Program-made: the position numbers and the translations under genes | Part shown: positions 7,399-15,695 of the stretch, one piece after another | Layout: every line of letters starts with the position of its first letter | How positions within the stretch are numbered: position 1 is the first letter of the stretch | From: a virus | DNA length: 44,489 nucleotides | IMG/VR virus record: IMGVR_UViG_3300023265_000005 | Span: 1 to 44,489 of that record | Reading direction: 5' to 3' (one strand) | Notes under the pieces: model-generated | What the model saw: the letters and a program-made list of their open reading frames with translations, nothing else | What the model was told of the DNA's origin: nothing | Databases searched by the model: none

Positions 7399-9305
7399 GT
7401 GACCGCGCCGGCCACCGTATGCAGGGTTTCCATCTCAATAACCTCCACGTCGATCGCCGCGATAGAGCCCGACGTCACCTGATAGCAGGGCGCCAACGAA
7501 TACCCGTAGGCCCCCGCCGAACGCCAGTTTTGCGCGACGAACGACGGCAGTTCCGAGCCCCACTGACTGACGCCCCAAACAGCATCGCCCCATGTGTTCG
7601 TGCCGGTCAATGGCGTGGCGTCAGGGGCGGGCGGGAGGTCGATGTTGTAATCCACGAGAATATCGACGCGATCGGAAATCATGGCGCTTGCCCGGGTGCG
7701 GGCCCGGGCCACGGTGCCGATCTTGGCCGAGGCAGGCAGGCCCATATCGTCGAACAGCGGCACGACCGCGCCTGAGTAGACTGAACCGTCGTCAAGCCCG
7801 CCCACGTTGGCGAGATACACCTTGCCGTCCGGAGAGCCGAAATAGAGCTGACCGCGGAAAACCTCCAGGCACAACGCCTGCCAGCCCGTGTAACGCGCCC
7901 ACGCGCCGGTCTCCGTATTCGACACGAACCACACCGGGAATGTCGAGCCAATCAGGTCAGGCGGCGCGATCACGGCCAGTTTGCCTTCCGCCCAGATCAT
8001 CGCCTGCCACGCGCCGTCACCACGAAGCCGGATTGCGTCGGACCAAGCATCGGCAATGCGATAGGAAACAGTCGCGACATTCAGCGCGGTGATGTCAAGT
8101 GAGATTGCCTTCGACAGTGGGACGAGTCCGGCCGTGGTCGCAATAGCCAGGTCACCGCCGCCACGCAGATATGCGCGCTTCCCCAGTGGTGCGCCGATCC
8201 GATAGACGCCCACGAGCCGCCAGTTCGAAGCTTCGTCGGGGCTATCCCCCTGATAGATAGCGACCTCGCCTTGTGTGGTGACGAACACGTTTTGATCGGA
8301 CAGGCCACCTTCTCCCCCGCTTTCCAGAGACCAGCGCGCCCCGAACAGAAGCGAGCCGCCATTGGCGAACACGCCGCCCATAAGGAACTCGGTAGCATCC
8401 CCGCCCACGGAATCGACGCCCAGATACCATGCCGAAAGGCTATCCTTCTGCGCGAACCAGACCCGGTTCTTGTAAGTCCACACGAATGCCATATCGGCGC
8501 TGGTCAGCGCCCCGAAATCGACCCCCGGGGAAACCTGTTCCTCGGTCAAGTCGACATCGGCAGACCCACCATTCCCATCGGTGATCGTCTCGTTGTCGTC
8601 GAATGGACCTCCCGTGATGCCGGTCAGCAGAAGGTACCCCGTCGCTCCTTCGTCAACCACACGCCAGATCGTCGCGGTTGCGCCAGACGTTCCGCCGGTC
8701 AGAGTTTCCCCTACGGTGAATGGGGCGGTCTCGGCGTCGTAGTCGAGCCGCCAGACCCCGCCTTCAACGTTGGGATAGAAGGTGCTGCCATCATAAATGA
8801 ACCCGTCATCTACGCCATTAACACCGATCAAGTAGACGCCGCCCGACGTCGCGAACTGAACAACGACCCAGTCCCCGCCGGTGTAGACACCGGAAACGTC
8901 CAGTCCGCTGGTCGAAGCCCAACCGAAAACGTCCCCATCGTCGGTGACGAACAAGTCCTCGTCCTCGTCGCCGAGCTCGGCGTCGGACGAAAACGGAACA
9001 TTGCTCAGATCGTAGATGGTCTCCGCGTTGCAGCCGAATAGTTCCTCGGTTGAACCGTTGCGGTAAGTGAATAGGGACAGGACCGGAAGATCGGTCTCCT
9101 CCAGCGTGGCATAGAGTTCCTTCCCGCGCCGGAGCGCCACTCCGGTTGCCCGGGGATAGAAGTTGTCCAGCACGGCCGCGCCCGGCCCTTCAATCGACTT
9201 CGGATCGGACAGGGCGCGATTCGAGACCCACCCGGCAGTAGGTGCCGCCCACTTGCGGGGCTGAGCTTGGAGGGGCTTTGGCCGGGTCTGGCGGCGGACG
9301 TACAT
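7395..9305 (-). CDS. Tail hub / DNA-stabilisation protein, P22 gp10-like (636 aa)
   Basis: Probable tail hub protein that closes the head after packaging. The N-terminus (QAQPRKWAAPTAGWVSNRAL, then VLDNFYPRATGVALRRG) is characteristic of the gp10-type packaged-DNA stabilisation proteins of short-tailed phages. The body is made of repeated beta-strand blocks consistent with a propeller (FTYRNGSTEELFGCNAETIYDLS, MAFVWTYKNRVWFAQKDSLSAWY, FVTTQGEVAIYQG). It lies between the adaptor gene and the ejection proteins, the same order as P22 gp4-gp10. No adhesin or enzymatic motif is visible. Confidence 0.75.
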   Translation of the reverse strand: MYVRRQTRPKPLQAQPRKWAAPTAGWVSNRALSDPKSIEGPGAAVLDNFYPRATGVALRRGKELYATLEETDLPVLSLFTYRNGSTEELFGCNAETIYDLSNVPFSSDAELGDEDEDLFVTDDGDVFGWASTSGLDVSGVYTGGDWVVVQFATSGGVYLIGVNGVDDGFIYDGSTFYPNVEGGVWRLDYDAETAPFTVGETLTGGTSGATATIWRVVDEGATGYLLLTGITGGPFDDNETITDGNGGSADVDLTEEQVSPGVDFGALTSADMAFVWTYKNRVWFAQKDSLSAWYLGVDSVGGDATEFLMGGVFANGGSLLFGARWSLESGGEGGLSDQNVFVTTQGEVAIYQGDSPDEASNWRLVGVYRIGAPLGKRAYLRGGGDLAIATTAGLVPLSKAISLDITALNVATVSYRIADAWSDAIRLRGDGAWQAMIWAEGKLAVIAPPDLIGSTFPVWFVSNTETGAWARYTGWQALCLEVFRGQLYFGSPDGKVYLANVGGLDDGSVYSGAVVPLFDDMGLPASAKIGTVARARTRASAMISDRVDILVDYNIDLPPAPDATPLTGTNTWGDAVWGVSQWGSELPSFVAQNWRSAGAYGYSLAPCYQVTSGSIAAIDVEVIEMETLHTVAGAVT

Positions 9306-9308
9306 CGC

Positions 9309-10025
9309 TTAATGATCGATATAGGTCGACGGGCCAAGCTCCCACGGCCACGCGGCGTATGTCCCGGGGAATGCCCGCCCCGCGTTCGCCCTGTAGGACC
9401 GCGCACCCCGATCCTTCGCCGCGTATTCGTCCAGCGCCTTGACGAAGGCTTCCTGGTCGCCGGACGCATCGAGCCGCTTGTTCTCGCGCCAGCGCCAGAC
9501 CAGCCCAAGAGTTAGCAGGCGCTCGGGGAGGAGGAAGCTGTCGTCGTCCTTATCGAACGCCGCCTTCGTGGCCGTGCTGAATGCCCGCGCCCAGTTCTTC
9601 GTGATATAGGGGAAGGTCGCCGTAGCGCCGTCAGCCGGCACAGGGGCAAACTGGAGACGGTCGGAGAAGATAATCCATCCCCCGGGCCGCGGACTAAAAC
9701 CGCGCTCCCGCGCAGAGAGAAAGGCGTTGATATCGGTATAGGCGCCATACCCCCACGCCCACGATTCCAGATCCTGCACCTGACTGTTCTGGAGCATCCG
9801 GTCGTAATCGGATGGCAGGATGAAGTCGCTCGACTCGCCGTCCCCGGTGATCGTCTTGAGGCGGACCAGCGCTTGCCAGTCCTGATACTTGGCAACGTCT
9901 ATCGCGACCTCGTTGACCAGATCGCAAACTTCAAGTTCGAACTGACCAGAGCCGCCGAAGAAGGTGGTCGGCCGCTGGCCGATGAGCCGGGTTGCGGCCG
10001 ACTGCATGGCGGCCAGAATGGCCAT
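9309..10025 (-). CDS. Head-tail adaptor, gp4-like tail accessory protein (238 aa)
   Basis: Matches the phage adaptor family: an N-terminal helical segment (LAAMQSAATRLIGQRP, then LEVCDLVNEVAIDVAKYQDW), a QALVRLKTITGDGESSDFILPSDYDRM block, and a C-terminal helical region with LLTLGLVWRWRENKRLD. This layout is typical of P22 gp4-like and related portal-binding adaptors of short-tailed phages. It is encoded just before the gp10-like hub. Expected to form the ring connecting portal and tail hub. No peptidoglycan hydrolase motif is obvious, although P22 gp4 itself has muramidase activity. Confidence 0.75.
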   Translation of the reverse strand: MAILAAMQSAATRLIGQRPTTFFGGSGQFELEVCDLVNEVAIDVAKYQDWQALVRLKTITGDGESSDFILPSDYDRMLQNSQVQDLESWAWGYGAYTDINAFLSARERGFSPRPGGWIIFSDRLQFAPVPADGATATFPYITKNWARAFSTATKAAFDKDDDSFLLPERLLTLGLVWRWRENKRLDASGDQEAFVKALDEYAAKDRGARSYRANAGRAFPGTYAAWPWELGPSTYIDH

Positions 10026-10028
10026 AGC

Positions 10029-10754
10029 TCAGGCCGCCTGCCGCAGTTCCCGCAGCGACGCCTCGAGCGTGGCCCGCGAGGGGTTGCCGGCCGGACGTGT
10101 GCCGGTGAGGCGCTTGATCTCGTCCTTGATATCGGTGTCGCCCATCGCCGCGAGGGCTGCGTCAGCCTCCTGCACGGCACGCTCGATGTCCTCGGGGGTG
10201 CCTGGGTCGACCGGCGGCAGCGTCGAGCGCGCCTCCAGTTCTGCTACACGGGCGCGCAACGTCTCGATCTCGCCCGCAGCAGCCGAAGCACTCATCTGCG
10301 AGGCCATGAACTTGCCCGCAGCTTCCTTGAGGTGGTTGGCGTTCATGCCGAGGCTCTTGAGCGCCTGCCCCTCGAGGTGATGCAGCGCCTCGATGCTGTA
10401 GATGCGTAACGCGCGGCACAGCGAAATATGCTCGGGCGTGACGCCGTGGACCCGCAGCATCTCGAGCGGAGTGCCCATCGCTTCCTGGGGGTTGCCCTCC
10501 TTGAAGGCGCGGTACTGCTCAGCCCACCGCTCGGCGTAGGTGATCGTGCGGTTTCCCTCGCGCCGCCAGAAGCCATGCGCCGGGAACACCGGGACATAGT
10601 TCTTGGAGCCCGCGAACCGGACCTCGACCACTTCCTTCGTCTCCAGCACGGCGTGGCCGGCCGTTTCGGACTTCGGGATATTTTCGATTTCGAGGTACTT
10701 GAACACCGGGGTGATGGTGATCTCGCGCGGGTCGATTACGGCGACTTGGGTCAT
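10029..10754 (-). CDS. Structural-cluster protein with C-terminal HeH/SAP-like motif (241 aa)
   Basis: Function unknown. Residues ~1-75 form a beta-rich region (ITITPVFKYLEIENIPKSET). A central helical block contains TPLEMLRVHGVTPEHISLCRALRI, and a coiled-coil lies around 155-175 (AGEIETLRARVAELEARS). The final ~30 residues (DIKDEIKRLTGTRPAGNPSRATLEASLRELRQAA) have the helix-extended loop-helix pattern of HeH/SAP-type nucleic-acid-binding motifs. It lies between the decoration-like gene and the adaptor, so it is probably a head completion or internal protein. The spacing motif looks convincing, the function does not. Confidence 0.6.
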   Translation of the reverse strand: MTQVAVIDPREITITPVFKYLEIENIPKSETAGHAVLETKEVVEVRFAGSKNYVPVFPAHGFWRREGNRTITYAERWAEQYRAFKEGNPQEAMGTPLEMLRVHGVTPEHISLCRALRIYSIEALHHLEGQALKSLGMNANHLKEAAGKFMASQMSASAAAGEIETLRARVAELEARSTLPPVDPGTPEDIERAVQEADAALAAMGDTDIKDEIKRLTGTRPAGNPSRATLEASLRELRQAA

Positions 10755-10830
10755 TTTGCTCTCAGCTCCCGGAGGGATGAAGGAAAGGGGCGAACCGGAC
10801 GGCCCTGGGAGGAACCGCCCGGTTCATTCG

Positions 10831-11205
10831 TTAGGGCGCCGTGCCCTTGGCCGCCCAGAAGCGATCGCCGGCAAGGATGTCCGTGCCGTAAATCGTGGTC
10901 GCCGGAGCGTACCAGCCACCCGAGCCGGTGGCTGCCGTGACGCGCGGATCGCTGCCCGCCGCATTGACGGTGAGAGCAACCTGAGTCCCGGGAGCTGCGG
11001 CGTCGGCAATCGTGCCGGAGGCCTCGACCCACATGTATTCGCGGCCGTCGTCACCGAATGCCGTGTCGCCGGTCTGGGGGCTCATCGCCTGACCGGCGCC
11101 GGCAGCGGCACGGCCGGGGCCGTCGTACCAGGCGCGATCCGAAGGCACGACCTGATGCAGGTTCGGGCCGAGGGAGGGATTCGTGCGGAAGGGGGAAGTC
11201 GTCAT
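10831..11205 (-). CDS. Putative capsid decoration/minor head protein (124 aa)
   Basis: Small Gly/Ala/Thr-rich protein made directly after the major capsid gene. It has a strong ribosome site (AAGGAGG, 8 bases before the ATG). The first ~45 residues are polar and Pro/Gly-rich. The remainder (EYMWVEASGTIADAAAPGTQVALTVN) looks like a small beta barrel. Genes of this size and composition next to a capsid gene often encode head decoration proteins, so the role is inferred from context. A 76-bp gap separates it from the next gene. Confidence 0.6.
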   Translation of the reverse strand: MTTSPFRTNPSLGPNLHQVVPSDRAWYDGPGRAAAGAGQAMSPQTGDTAFGDDGREYMWVEASGTIADAAAPGTQVALTVNAAGSDPRVTAATGSGGWYAPATTIYGTDILAGDRFWAAKGTAP

Positions 11206-11218
11206 GTCCGTTGCCTCC

Positions 11219-12229
11219 TTAGGCCGTGATGATGCGATAGGAGAACAGCGGGTTCTCCAGCACGAGCTGGCCGCTCCAGACGATGCCCTGCGCCACCGCG
11301 TCCTGGTTGATCGGCCGCATCCCGTTTCCGGGATGGAACGGCACGAAGGACTGACCCGGGAACTCGTAGATCGAGAGGCCCTGGCTATCGATGCCGTAGA
11401 TCGTGTTGGCCGGCATCACGTTGCCGATGCCGCCGGCCGCGATGATGTCCACCGGGCCCGCCGGAGTGACGTAGGTCAGCCCGGTGAATCCGAGCCGCCC
11501 GAGCCGTTCCGAGACGATCCGCTGGTGCGCCACGAACGAAGCCGAAATCGGGCCATAGCTCGCCGCGTCGGCGATCAGGAGGTCCGCATATCGGCCGTTG
11601 CGCGAGCGAGCGAGAGCGATGTTCTCGATGATCGGCCGCGCCGTGGTGCTGTCCCAGGTCGTGTAACCCGATACATCGCCCTCGGGGATATCGAACACCG
11701 ACGTCCGCCAGTTCGCCACCGTGCCGCGGTCGACGCCGCCGTAGATGCCGGTATTGGGAACCACCGGGATGGCGCCGCCGAGGCCGATCATCTGCCGGCC
11801 GCCGTCTGCCGTGCCATCGCCGACCATCGCGGTCTCGAAGGCCTCCTTAACCGATTTCTCGGCGGAGTTGATGTAGAACTCCATCAGGTCGATGACTTCT
11901 TCTTCGCCCTGGTTGTAGAGCAGTTCGGTGCCGTTGAGGCTGAACATGCCGACGCAGCGGGACCAGTTGAAGACCGCCGAGTTCAGCAACTCCTTGGGCG
12001 TGATCTCCAGCTTGTCGTAGCCTGTGAACCACTGCGCGGTAAGCTTGTCGAACTCGACCGGGATGCGAAGCTCCGGGCCGCCAGCGCGCTTGACCTTGAT
12101 GTTGCCGCGGTCACGCAGAAGCGAAGTAAGCGGCGTCGAATTGTAGACGATGTCCTGCACCTGCTTGGAGCGGCGCGCGACAGAAGCGGTCAGGATTTGA
12201 CCGTAATTGCGATCGGAAACGATTGCCAT
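11219..12229 (-). CDS. Major capsid protein (336 aa)
   Basis: Assigned as the major capsid protein from its place after the scaffold gene, its length and HK97-fold-like features. The N-terminal arm (ASVARRSKQVQDIVYNSTPL) is followed by an E-loop-like strand region (RAGGPELRIPVEFDKLTAQW), a spine helix (EEEVIDLMEFYINSAEKSVKEAFETAMVGDG), and a C-terminal A-domain (FVAHQRIVSERLGRLGFTGL, then GGIGNVMPANTIYGIDSQGL). Residues YADLLIADAASYGPI are typical of capsid proteins of this type in alphaproteobacterial phages. No prohead protease is encoded nearby, consistent with a separate scaffold. Confidence 0.85.
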   Translation of the reverse strand: MAIVSDRNYGQILTASVARRSKQVQDIVYNSTPLTSLLRDRGNIKVKRAGGPELRIPVEFDKLTAQWFTGYDKLEITPKELLNSAVFNWSRCVGMFSLNGTELLYNQGEEEVIDLMEFYINSAEKSVKEAFETAMVGDGTADGGRQMIGLGGAIPVVPNTGIYGGVDRGTVANWRTSVFDIPEGDVSGYTTWDSTTARPIIENIALARSRNGRYADLLIADAASYGPISASFVAHQRIVSERLGRLGFTGLTYVTPAGPVDIIAAGGIGNVMPANTIYGIDSQGLSIYEFPGQSFVPFHPGNGMRPINQDAVAQGIVWSGQLVLENPLFSYRIITA

Positions 12230-12246
12230 GGCCTTGAACCTTCAGC

Positions 12247-13437
12247 CTAGGACCGCCGCGCGCGTTTCATTTCGTCGCGAAGCAGCTCACTGATTGAACC
12301 GCCGCGTTCAGGCTCCATGTCGTCGGACACAGCCCCCGGCGCGGATTTGATGGATTTGGCCGCTGAAGGTTCATCAGCGCGGCGGTCAGGATCAGGGCGG
12401 GCCGAGGTCTCGGGCTCATCGGCATGTGAGGACGGATTGATCCGTACAGCCATGTCGTATGCCGCCGCGAGCCGGTCTGGCGCGCTCAAGCTGGTGGGAA
12501 TCTTATCACTTTGCAGGAAAAACGCAATATCCCCGCGCAGTTCGTCGTAGCGGGGGTTCGCCGAGCGAAACGGGGCGATCACGGTCGCCTCCATGGTCTG
12601 CTCCTGCACCCGCGCAAGCTGCGCCCTGAGTTGTGCAACCTCAGGATCGGCGCCGCGCTGCTGCGACTGCTGTTGCGCAGGCTGCGAGACCACCTTGTGA
12701 TAGTTGTCCTGCCCGCCGTTGACGACGGCCTGGGCCAGCTCGAACAACGAATAGGGCTGGCCATCGGCCTTGCGGGGTCCGGCGCGCAGAAGCATTTGAT
12801 TGAGCGCGGCAACCGGGTTTTTCGCCAGCAAATCCTCCAGTTGGGCGACTTCCGCCATCGTCTCGTGCAATCCGGCACGGCCATGCTGGCGCACGACTTC
12901 GTCGAAACGCCGCAGCGGCTCATAGCGTTCGGCCGCCTCGCGATACTTGGTAAGCTCGGTTTCGTGTTCCCGGAGGGTATTGTCGACGTCTCGCTGCACC
13001 GCGCGAGGCACGTTGCGCCAGACCTCCTTGGCGTCGGGCAGGAACTTGGTGGGGGCCTCGATATGGCCGTTGGTCTTGGCCTCCGACTTCGCGTCGGGCT
13101 TGGCGTCGTCGCCCTCGCTCTGCTTTGCCACAAATTTACCGTCAGGCGCACGCTCAGCGGCCTTGGCGACATCCTTGGCAGGAGCAGCAGGTGCTTCCTC
13201 CGACTTGGCCTTCTCAGGCTTCGGCTCGGGCGGCTTGTCTGTGGCTTCCTCGGTGGCCTCGTCGTCCTTCTTCACGACGTCGGCGATCGTGTCGCGCAAA
13301 CTCGGGGTCTTCTCTGCCGGCTTGTCGTCGCCGCCGAGCGTTCGCGGTGCTCCAGCGCCGGAGGGCCCGGTCGCAGTGTCCGTGTCGATCGTAGTGGACT
13401 GCGCGGTATCCGGCTCGGCTACGGCGAGGTCGGTCAT
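12247..13437 (-). CDS. Scaffolding protein (396 aa)
   Basis: Highly charged, low-complexity and helical, as expected of a head scaffold. The first ~130 residues are rich in Lys, Glu, Pro, Ala and Asp and probably disordered. Residues ~135-190 (VPRAVQRDVDNTLREHETELTKYREAAERYEPLRRF) and ~265-290 (QLRAQLARVQEQTME) are predicted coiled coils. The C-terminus ends in a short basic helix (ISELLRDEMKRARRS), like the capsid-binding tail of P22 scaffold. The gene lies immediately before the major capsid gene and overlaps the zinc-ribbon gene by ATGA. Confidence 0.8.
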   Translation of the reverse strand: MTDLAVAEPDTAQSTTIDTDTATGPSGAGAPRTLGGDDKPAEKTPSLRDTIADVVKKDDEATEEATDKPPEPKPEKAKSEEAPAAPAKDVAKAAERAPDGKFVAKQSEGDDAKPDAKSEAKTNGHIEAPTKFLPDAKEVWRNVPRAVQRDVDNTLREHETELTKYREAAERYEPLRRFDEVVRQHGRAGLHETMAEVAQLEDLLAKNPVAALNQMLLRAGPRKADGQPYSLFELAQAVVNGGQDNYHKVVSQPAQQQSQQRGADPEVAQLRAQLARVQEQTMEATVIAPFRSANPRYDELRGDIAFFLQSDKIPTSLSAPDRLAAAYDMAVRINPSSHADEPETSARPDPDRRADEPSAAKSIKSAPGAVSDDMEPERGGSISELLRDEMKRARRS

Positions 13438-13817
13438 GGAAGGTCTCCGGTTACGACAGGTGGCAGCCGGCCCGCCTTGACGTCCGCGATCCCCGCCTTG
13501 ATGGCGTCGCGACGGGTCCGCCGGTCAAACTCCGGCGCCTTGAAAGCTGGCAGTTCCTGATCGCCGAGTTCGAAATAGCGCTCGCCGCGGGGATTGCCGC
13601 CGGGGGTCAGCGAATGGCGGTAGCCCGCCAGGCTATCGTGGATCTTGCCGTCAGGGCCGCGGGTCGGCTCGATAAAATCGGAACGGACGCGGGGAGCCGA
13701 GATGATGCGTTGCGCGACAGTCCCGCAATCACACTCCTGGATATCCGCGAAGCGAGCGAGGGGCACCGCACGCTCGAACTGGTGGCCCTCGCCGCAACGG
13801 AAATCGTAGAGCGGCAT
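13434..13817 (-). CDS. FmdB-type zinc-ribbon protein (127 aa)
   Basis: Start chosen at MPLYDFRCGEGHQFE, the conserved opening of FmdB-like zinc ribbons. Two pairs of metal-binding residues follow within 45 residues (RCGEGH, then ECDCG). The C-terminal ~65 residues (GGNPRGERYFELGDQELPAF, then a basic helical tail) are specific to phage versions. It sits between a short basic protein and the scaffold, with a 4-base overlap into the scaffold gene. Phage zinc-ribbon proteins of this sort commonly occur in head modules; what they do there is not established. A longer upstream reading has poor composition and is rejected. Confidence 0.75.
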   Translation of the reverse strand: MPLYDFRCGEGHQFERAVPLARFADIQECDCGTVAQRIISAPRVRSDFIEPTRGPDGKIHDSLAGYRHSLTPGGNPRGERYFELGDQELPAFKAPEFDRRTRRDAIKAGIADVKAGRLPPVVTGDLP

Positions 13818-13818
13818 A

Positions 13819-14046
13819 TCAGGCCCGCAGCTTGTCCTCGTAGTCCCAACCATCGAGCCACAGGTCGCGTCGCGGCCCCGCGACATGGGGGCTGGAATCC
13901 CGATCGATCGACGACGCTCGCGCCTCGCGGCCCTGGTCGAACACCTGCTGGTCGCCGGCATCGCGCTTGGGCTGGGCCTCGGGGTGAACCATCTTGTTGC
14001 CGGTCGCCTTGGCGGGCTTCTCCGGTTTTGCAGTCTTGGCAGCCAT
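13819..14046 (-). CDS. Small basic head-module protein (75 aa)
   Basis: Function unknown. Start taken at MAAKTAKPEKPAKATGNKMV, because a clear GGAGA ribosome site lies just before it; the longer reading from 14178 is Arg-rich and non-typical. The N-terminal half is Lys/Ala/Pro-rich, the C-terminal half acidic with a conserved-looking RRDLWLDGWDYEDKL end. Its stop lies one base from the next start. Possibly a minor capsid or scaffold-associated protein, by context only. Confidence 0.55.
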   Translation of the reverse strand: MAAKTAKPEKPAKATGNKMVHPEAQPKRDAGDQQVFDQGREARASSIDRDSSPHVAGPRRDLWLDGWDYEDKLRA

Positions 14047-14125
14047 GTCGGTCTCCTTCATGCTCCCGCCCATGCGTCCATCGCCGTCGTGATCTGTCGT
14101 CCCGTGGCGAAATCGTCCCATCGCT

Positions 14126-14395
14126 TTACGCCTTGAGCGCCGCGATGATGGCCTCGACTTTCGCCTCCAGCTCGACACAGTATTCGAGCAGTTCGGCGAC
14201 GGTCGGCGTGGCGGCGACCGAAATGGTGACGCTGCCGTTGGCGGTCGGCAGGGAGCCGGTGGTCGCGGTTGACGTGAGATTGCTCAGCGCGGCGATCTGC
14301 GTCTTGGCGGCGACCGCGCCGCCGATCTGGCTGACGACCTCCGTCGCCAGCGGCGGCACCATCGAAAGCTCAATCAGGCGGCGGGCATCGGGCAT
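14126..14395 (-). CDS. Head-fibre-like small protein (89 aa)
   Basis: Short protein with a Thr/Ala/Ser/Val-rich middle (ALSNLTSTATTGSLPTANG) followed by a C-terminal helix (TVAELLEYCVELEAKVEAIIAALKA) with heptad spacing, suited to trimeric coiled-coil formation. This arrangement recalls the C-terminal domain of phage head-fibre proteins, and the gene lies in the head module. Identification is by resemblance; a small tail or capsid spike would fit equally well. Confidence 0.5.
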   Translation of the reverse strand: MPDARRLIELSMVPPLATEVVSQIGGAVAAKTQIAALSNLTSTATTGSLPTANGSVTISVAATPTVAELLEYCVELEAKVEAIIAALKA

Positions 14396-14468
14396 CGGAC
14401 CACTCCGTCAGGAATAAGGTCCGATCTAACTAAAGCACGACGCGGACCTTGGGCACGGGGGAATAAAT

Positions 14469-15686
14469 CTAGACCGTCATACCCAACCCGGTGAGCAGGT
14501 TGGCGTTCATGTCCGCGCGCCATGTGGTTACGTCACGCAAGGTGCCGAACCCTTGGCCCAGAGCCTCCAATGGACAATCGCCCTTGCGGCCACCGACTGA
14601 AAGCATCGATGTCCCGATCGGGTGCAGTACCCGGAAGTAGTCAGTCGCCTGCACCGGCAGACTGATCCCCGTGCTGACATCGGTAAAGGTCGGCGCCGCG
14701 CCGCTTCGCATCCGCCACATGCGCGTCAGGTCCTTGCGGGTCGTCAGGATGCCGCAGACCCAGTTCGTGCCCTCCTGTCCGCTCTCGCCGGCCACCACAG
14801 GCACATTGGATTGGCCTGCATTGACGCAGTAGCCGACCATGCCGCGGGCGGTTGCGCCGGGAGCGTCTTCCCAATGGGTGAAACCCCAACGCTGGTTGCC
14901 AGCGGAACTGAAGAACCCACCGGCGCAGACATCGCCGTTCGCGCCAGCCTTGAGAACCGCGAGATAGGTCGCAGCCGGATCGCCGCCGCCGTTGAAGGTG
15001 GCGCCCAGCAGGGTCTTCGTGGTGCAGCTCAGCGAGATAGCAACAGCAATCGCATTCTGCGCCGGTCCCTCGGTCAGGGACCACAGGTCGATGAACGCCG
15101 TCGAGCCGGTGACGGTGAACGCCTCGCCGCGGCACCCGAATACAGTCGGATACGCATCGAGAATGGCCGCCACCGCGTTGAGCATCGACAGAGCGGTGCC
15201 GATGTTGACCTGGTAGCTTGCCTGAACCGCGCCCGAAGTCTTGAACGTGATGACCGCGGGCGCGCCGCCGACTGGCGTGATCGTGATCGTGTCGTTGTTG
15301 GCGATATTCGCCGGGCTGACCGTGATCGTCAGCCGGTTGTAGGCATAAGTCGCGATCGTACCGTTTGCGTCCTGCACCAGTTCGGAGAGCGTGTGCGGCG
15401 TGATGAGGCCGCTGTCGGCCACACCAGCGTTGGGGCCGGCATTGACCGACCGGGCGCTGATCGTCGGCGTTCCCACCTCAGTCAGATGCCAGTCGCCGAT
15501 GTAGTCGCGGATGTAGACCGGCGAGAGTCCCTCATTGACGCGGATGAGCGAGCGGTTATACGCCGAGCCCAAGAGCCACAGGTGCTTGATCTTGCCGTTC
15601 TCGTTGCCGAACACGTCCTGCGCCCACGGCATCGCGTCGGTGCCCGGACGGTCGAGCTGGACGATCTGACTGTCACCATATGCCAT
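14469..15686 (-). CDS. Structural-module protein, possible head/tail appendage (405 aa)
   Basis: No family recognised. Residues 1-95 include PWAQDVFGNENGKIKHLWLLGSAYN and SLIRVNEGLSPVYIRDYIGD. The middle is beta-rich with Thr/Ala/Val strands (YNRLTITVSPANIANNDTIT), suggesting repeated Ig-like or appendage domains. The C-terminal third has Trp-rich blocks (NQRWGFTHWEDAPG). It directly follows the SGNH-like gene with a 9-bp gap. The pair may form an appendage together, but that is inference. Confidence 0.6.
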   Translation of the reverse strand: MAYGDSQIVQLDRPGTDAMPWAQDVFGNENGKIKHLWLLGSAYNRSLIRVNEGLSPVYIRDYIGDWHLTEVGTPTISARSVNAGPNAGVADSGLITPHTLSELVQDANGTIATYAYNRLTITVSPANIANNDTITITPVGGAPAVITFKTSGAVQASYQVNIGTALSMLNAVAAILDAYPTVFGCRGEAFTVTGSTAFIDLWSLTEGPAQNAIAVAISLSCTTKTLLGATFNGGGDPAATYLAVLKAGANGDVCAGGFFSSAGNQRWGFTHWEDAPGATARGMVGYCVNAGQSNVPVVAGESGQEGTNWVCGILTTRKDLTRMWRMRSGAAPTFTDVSTGISLPVQATDYFRVLHPIGTSMLSVGGRKGDCPLEALGQGFGTLRDVTTWRADMNANLLTGLGMTV

Positions 15687-15695
15687 CGTGGTCTC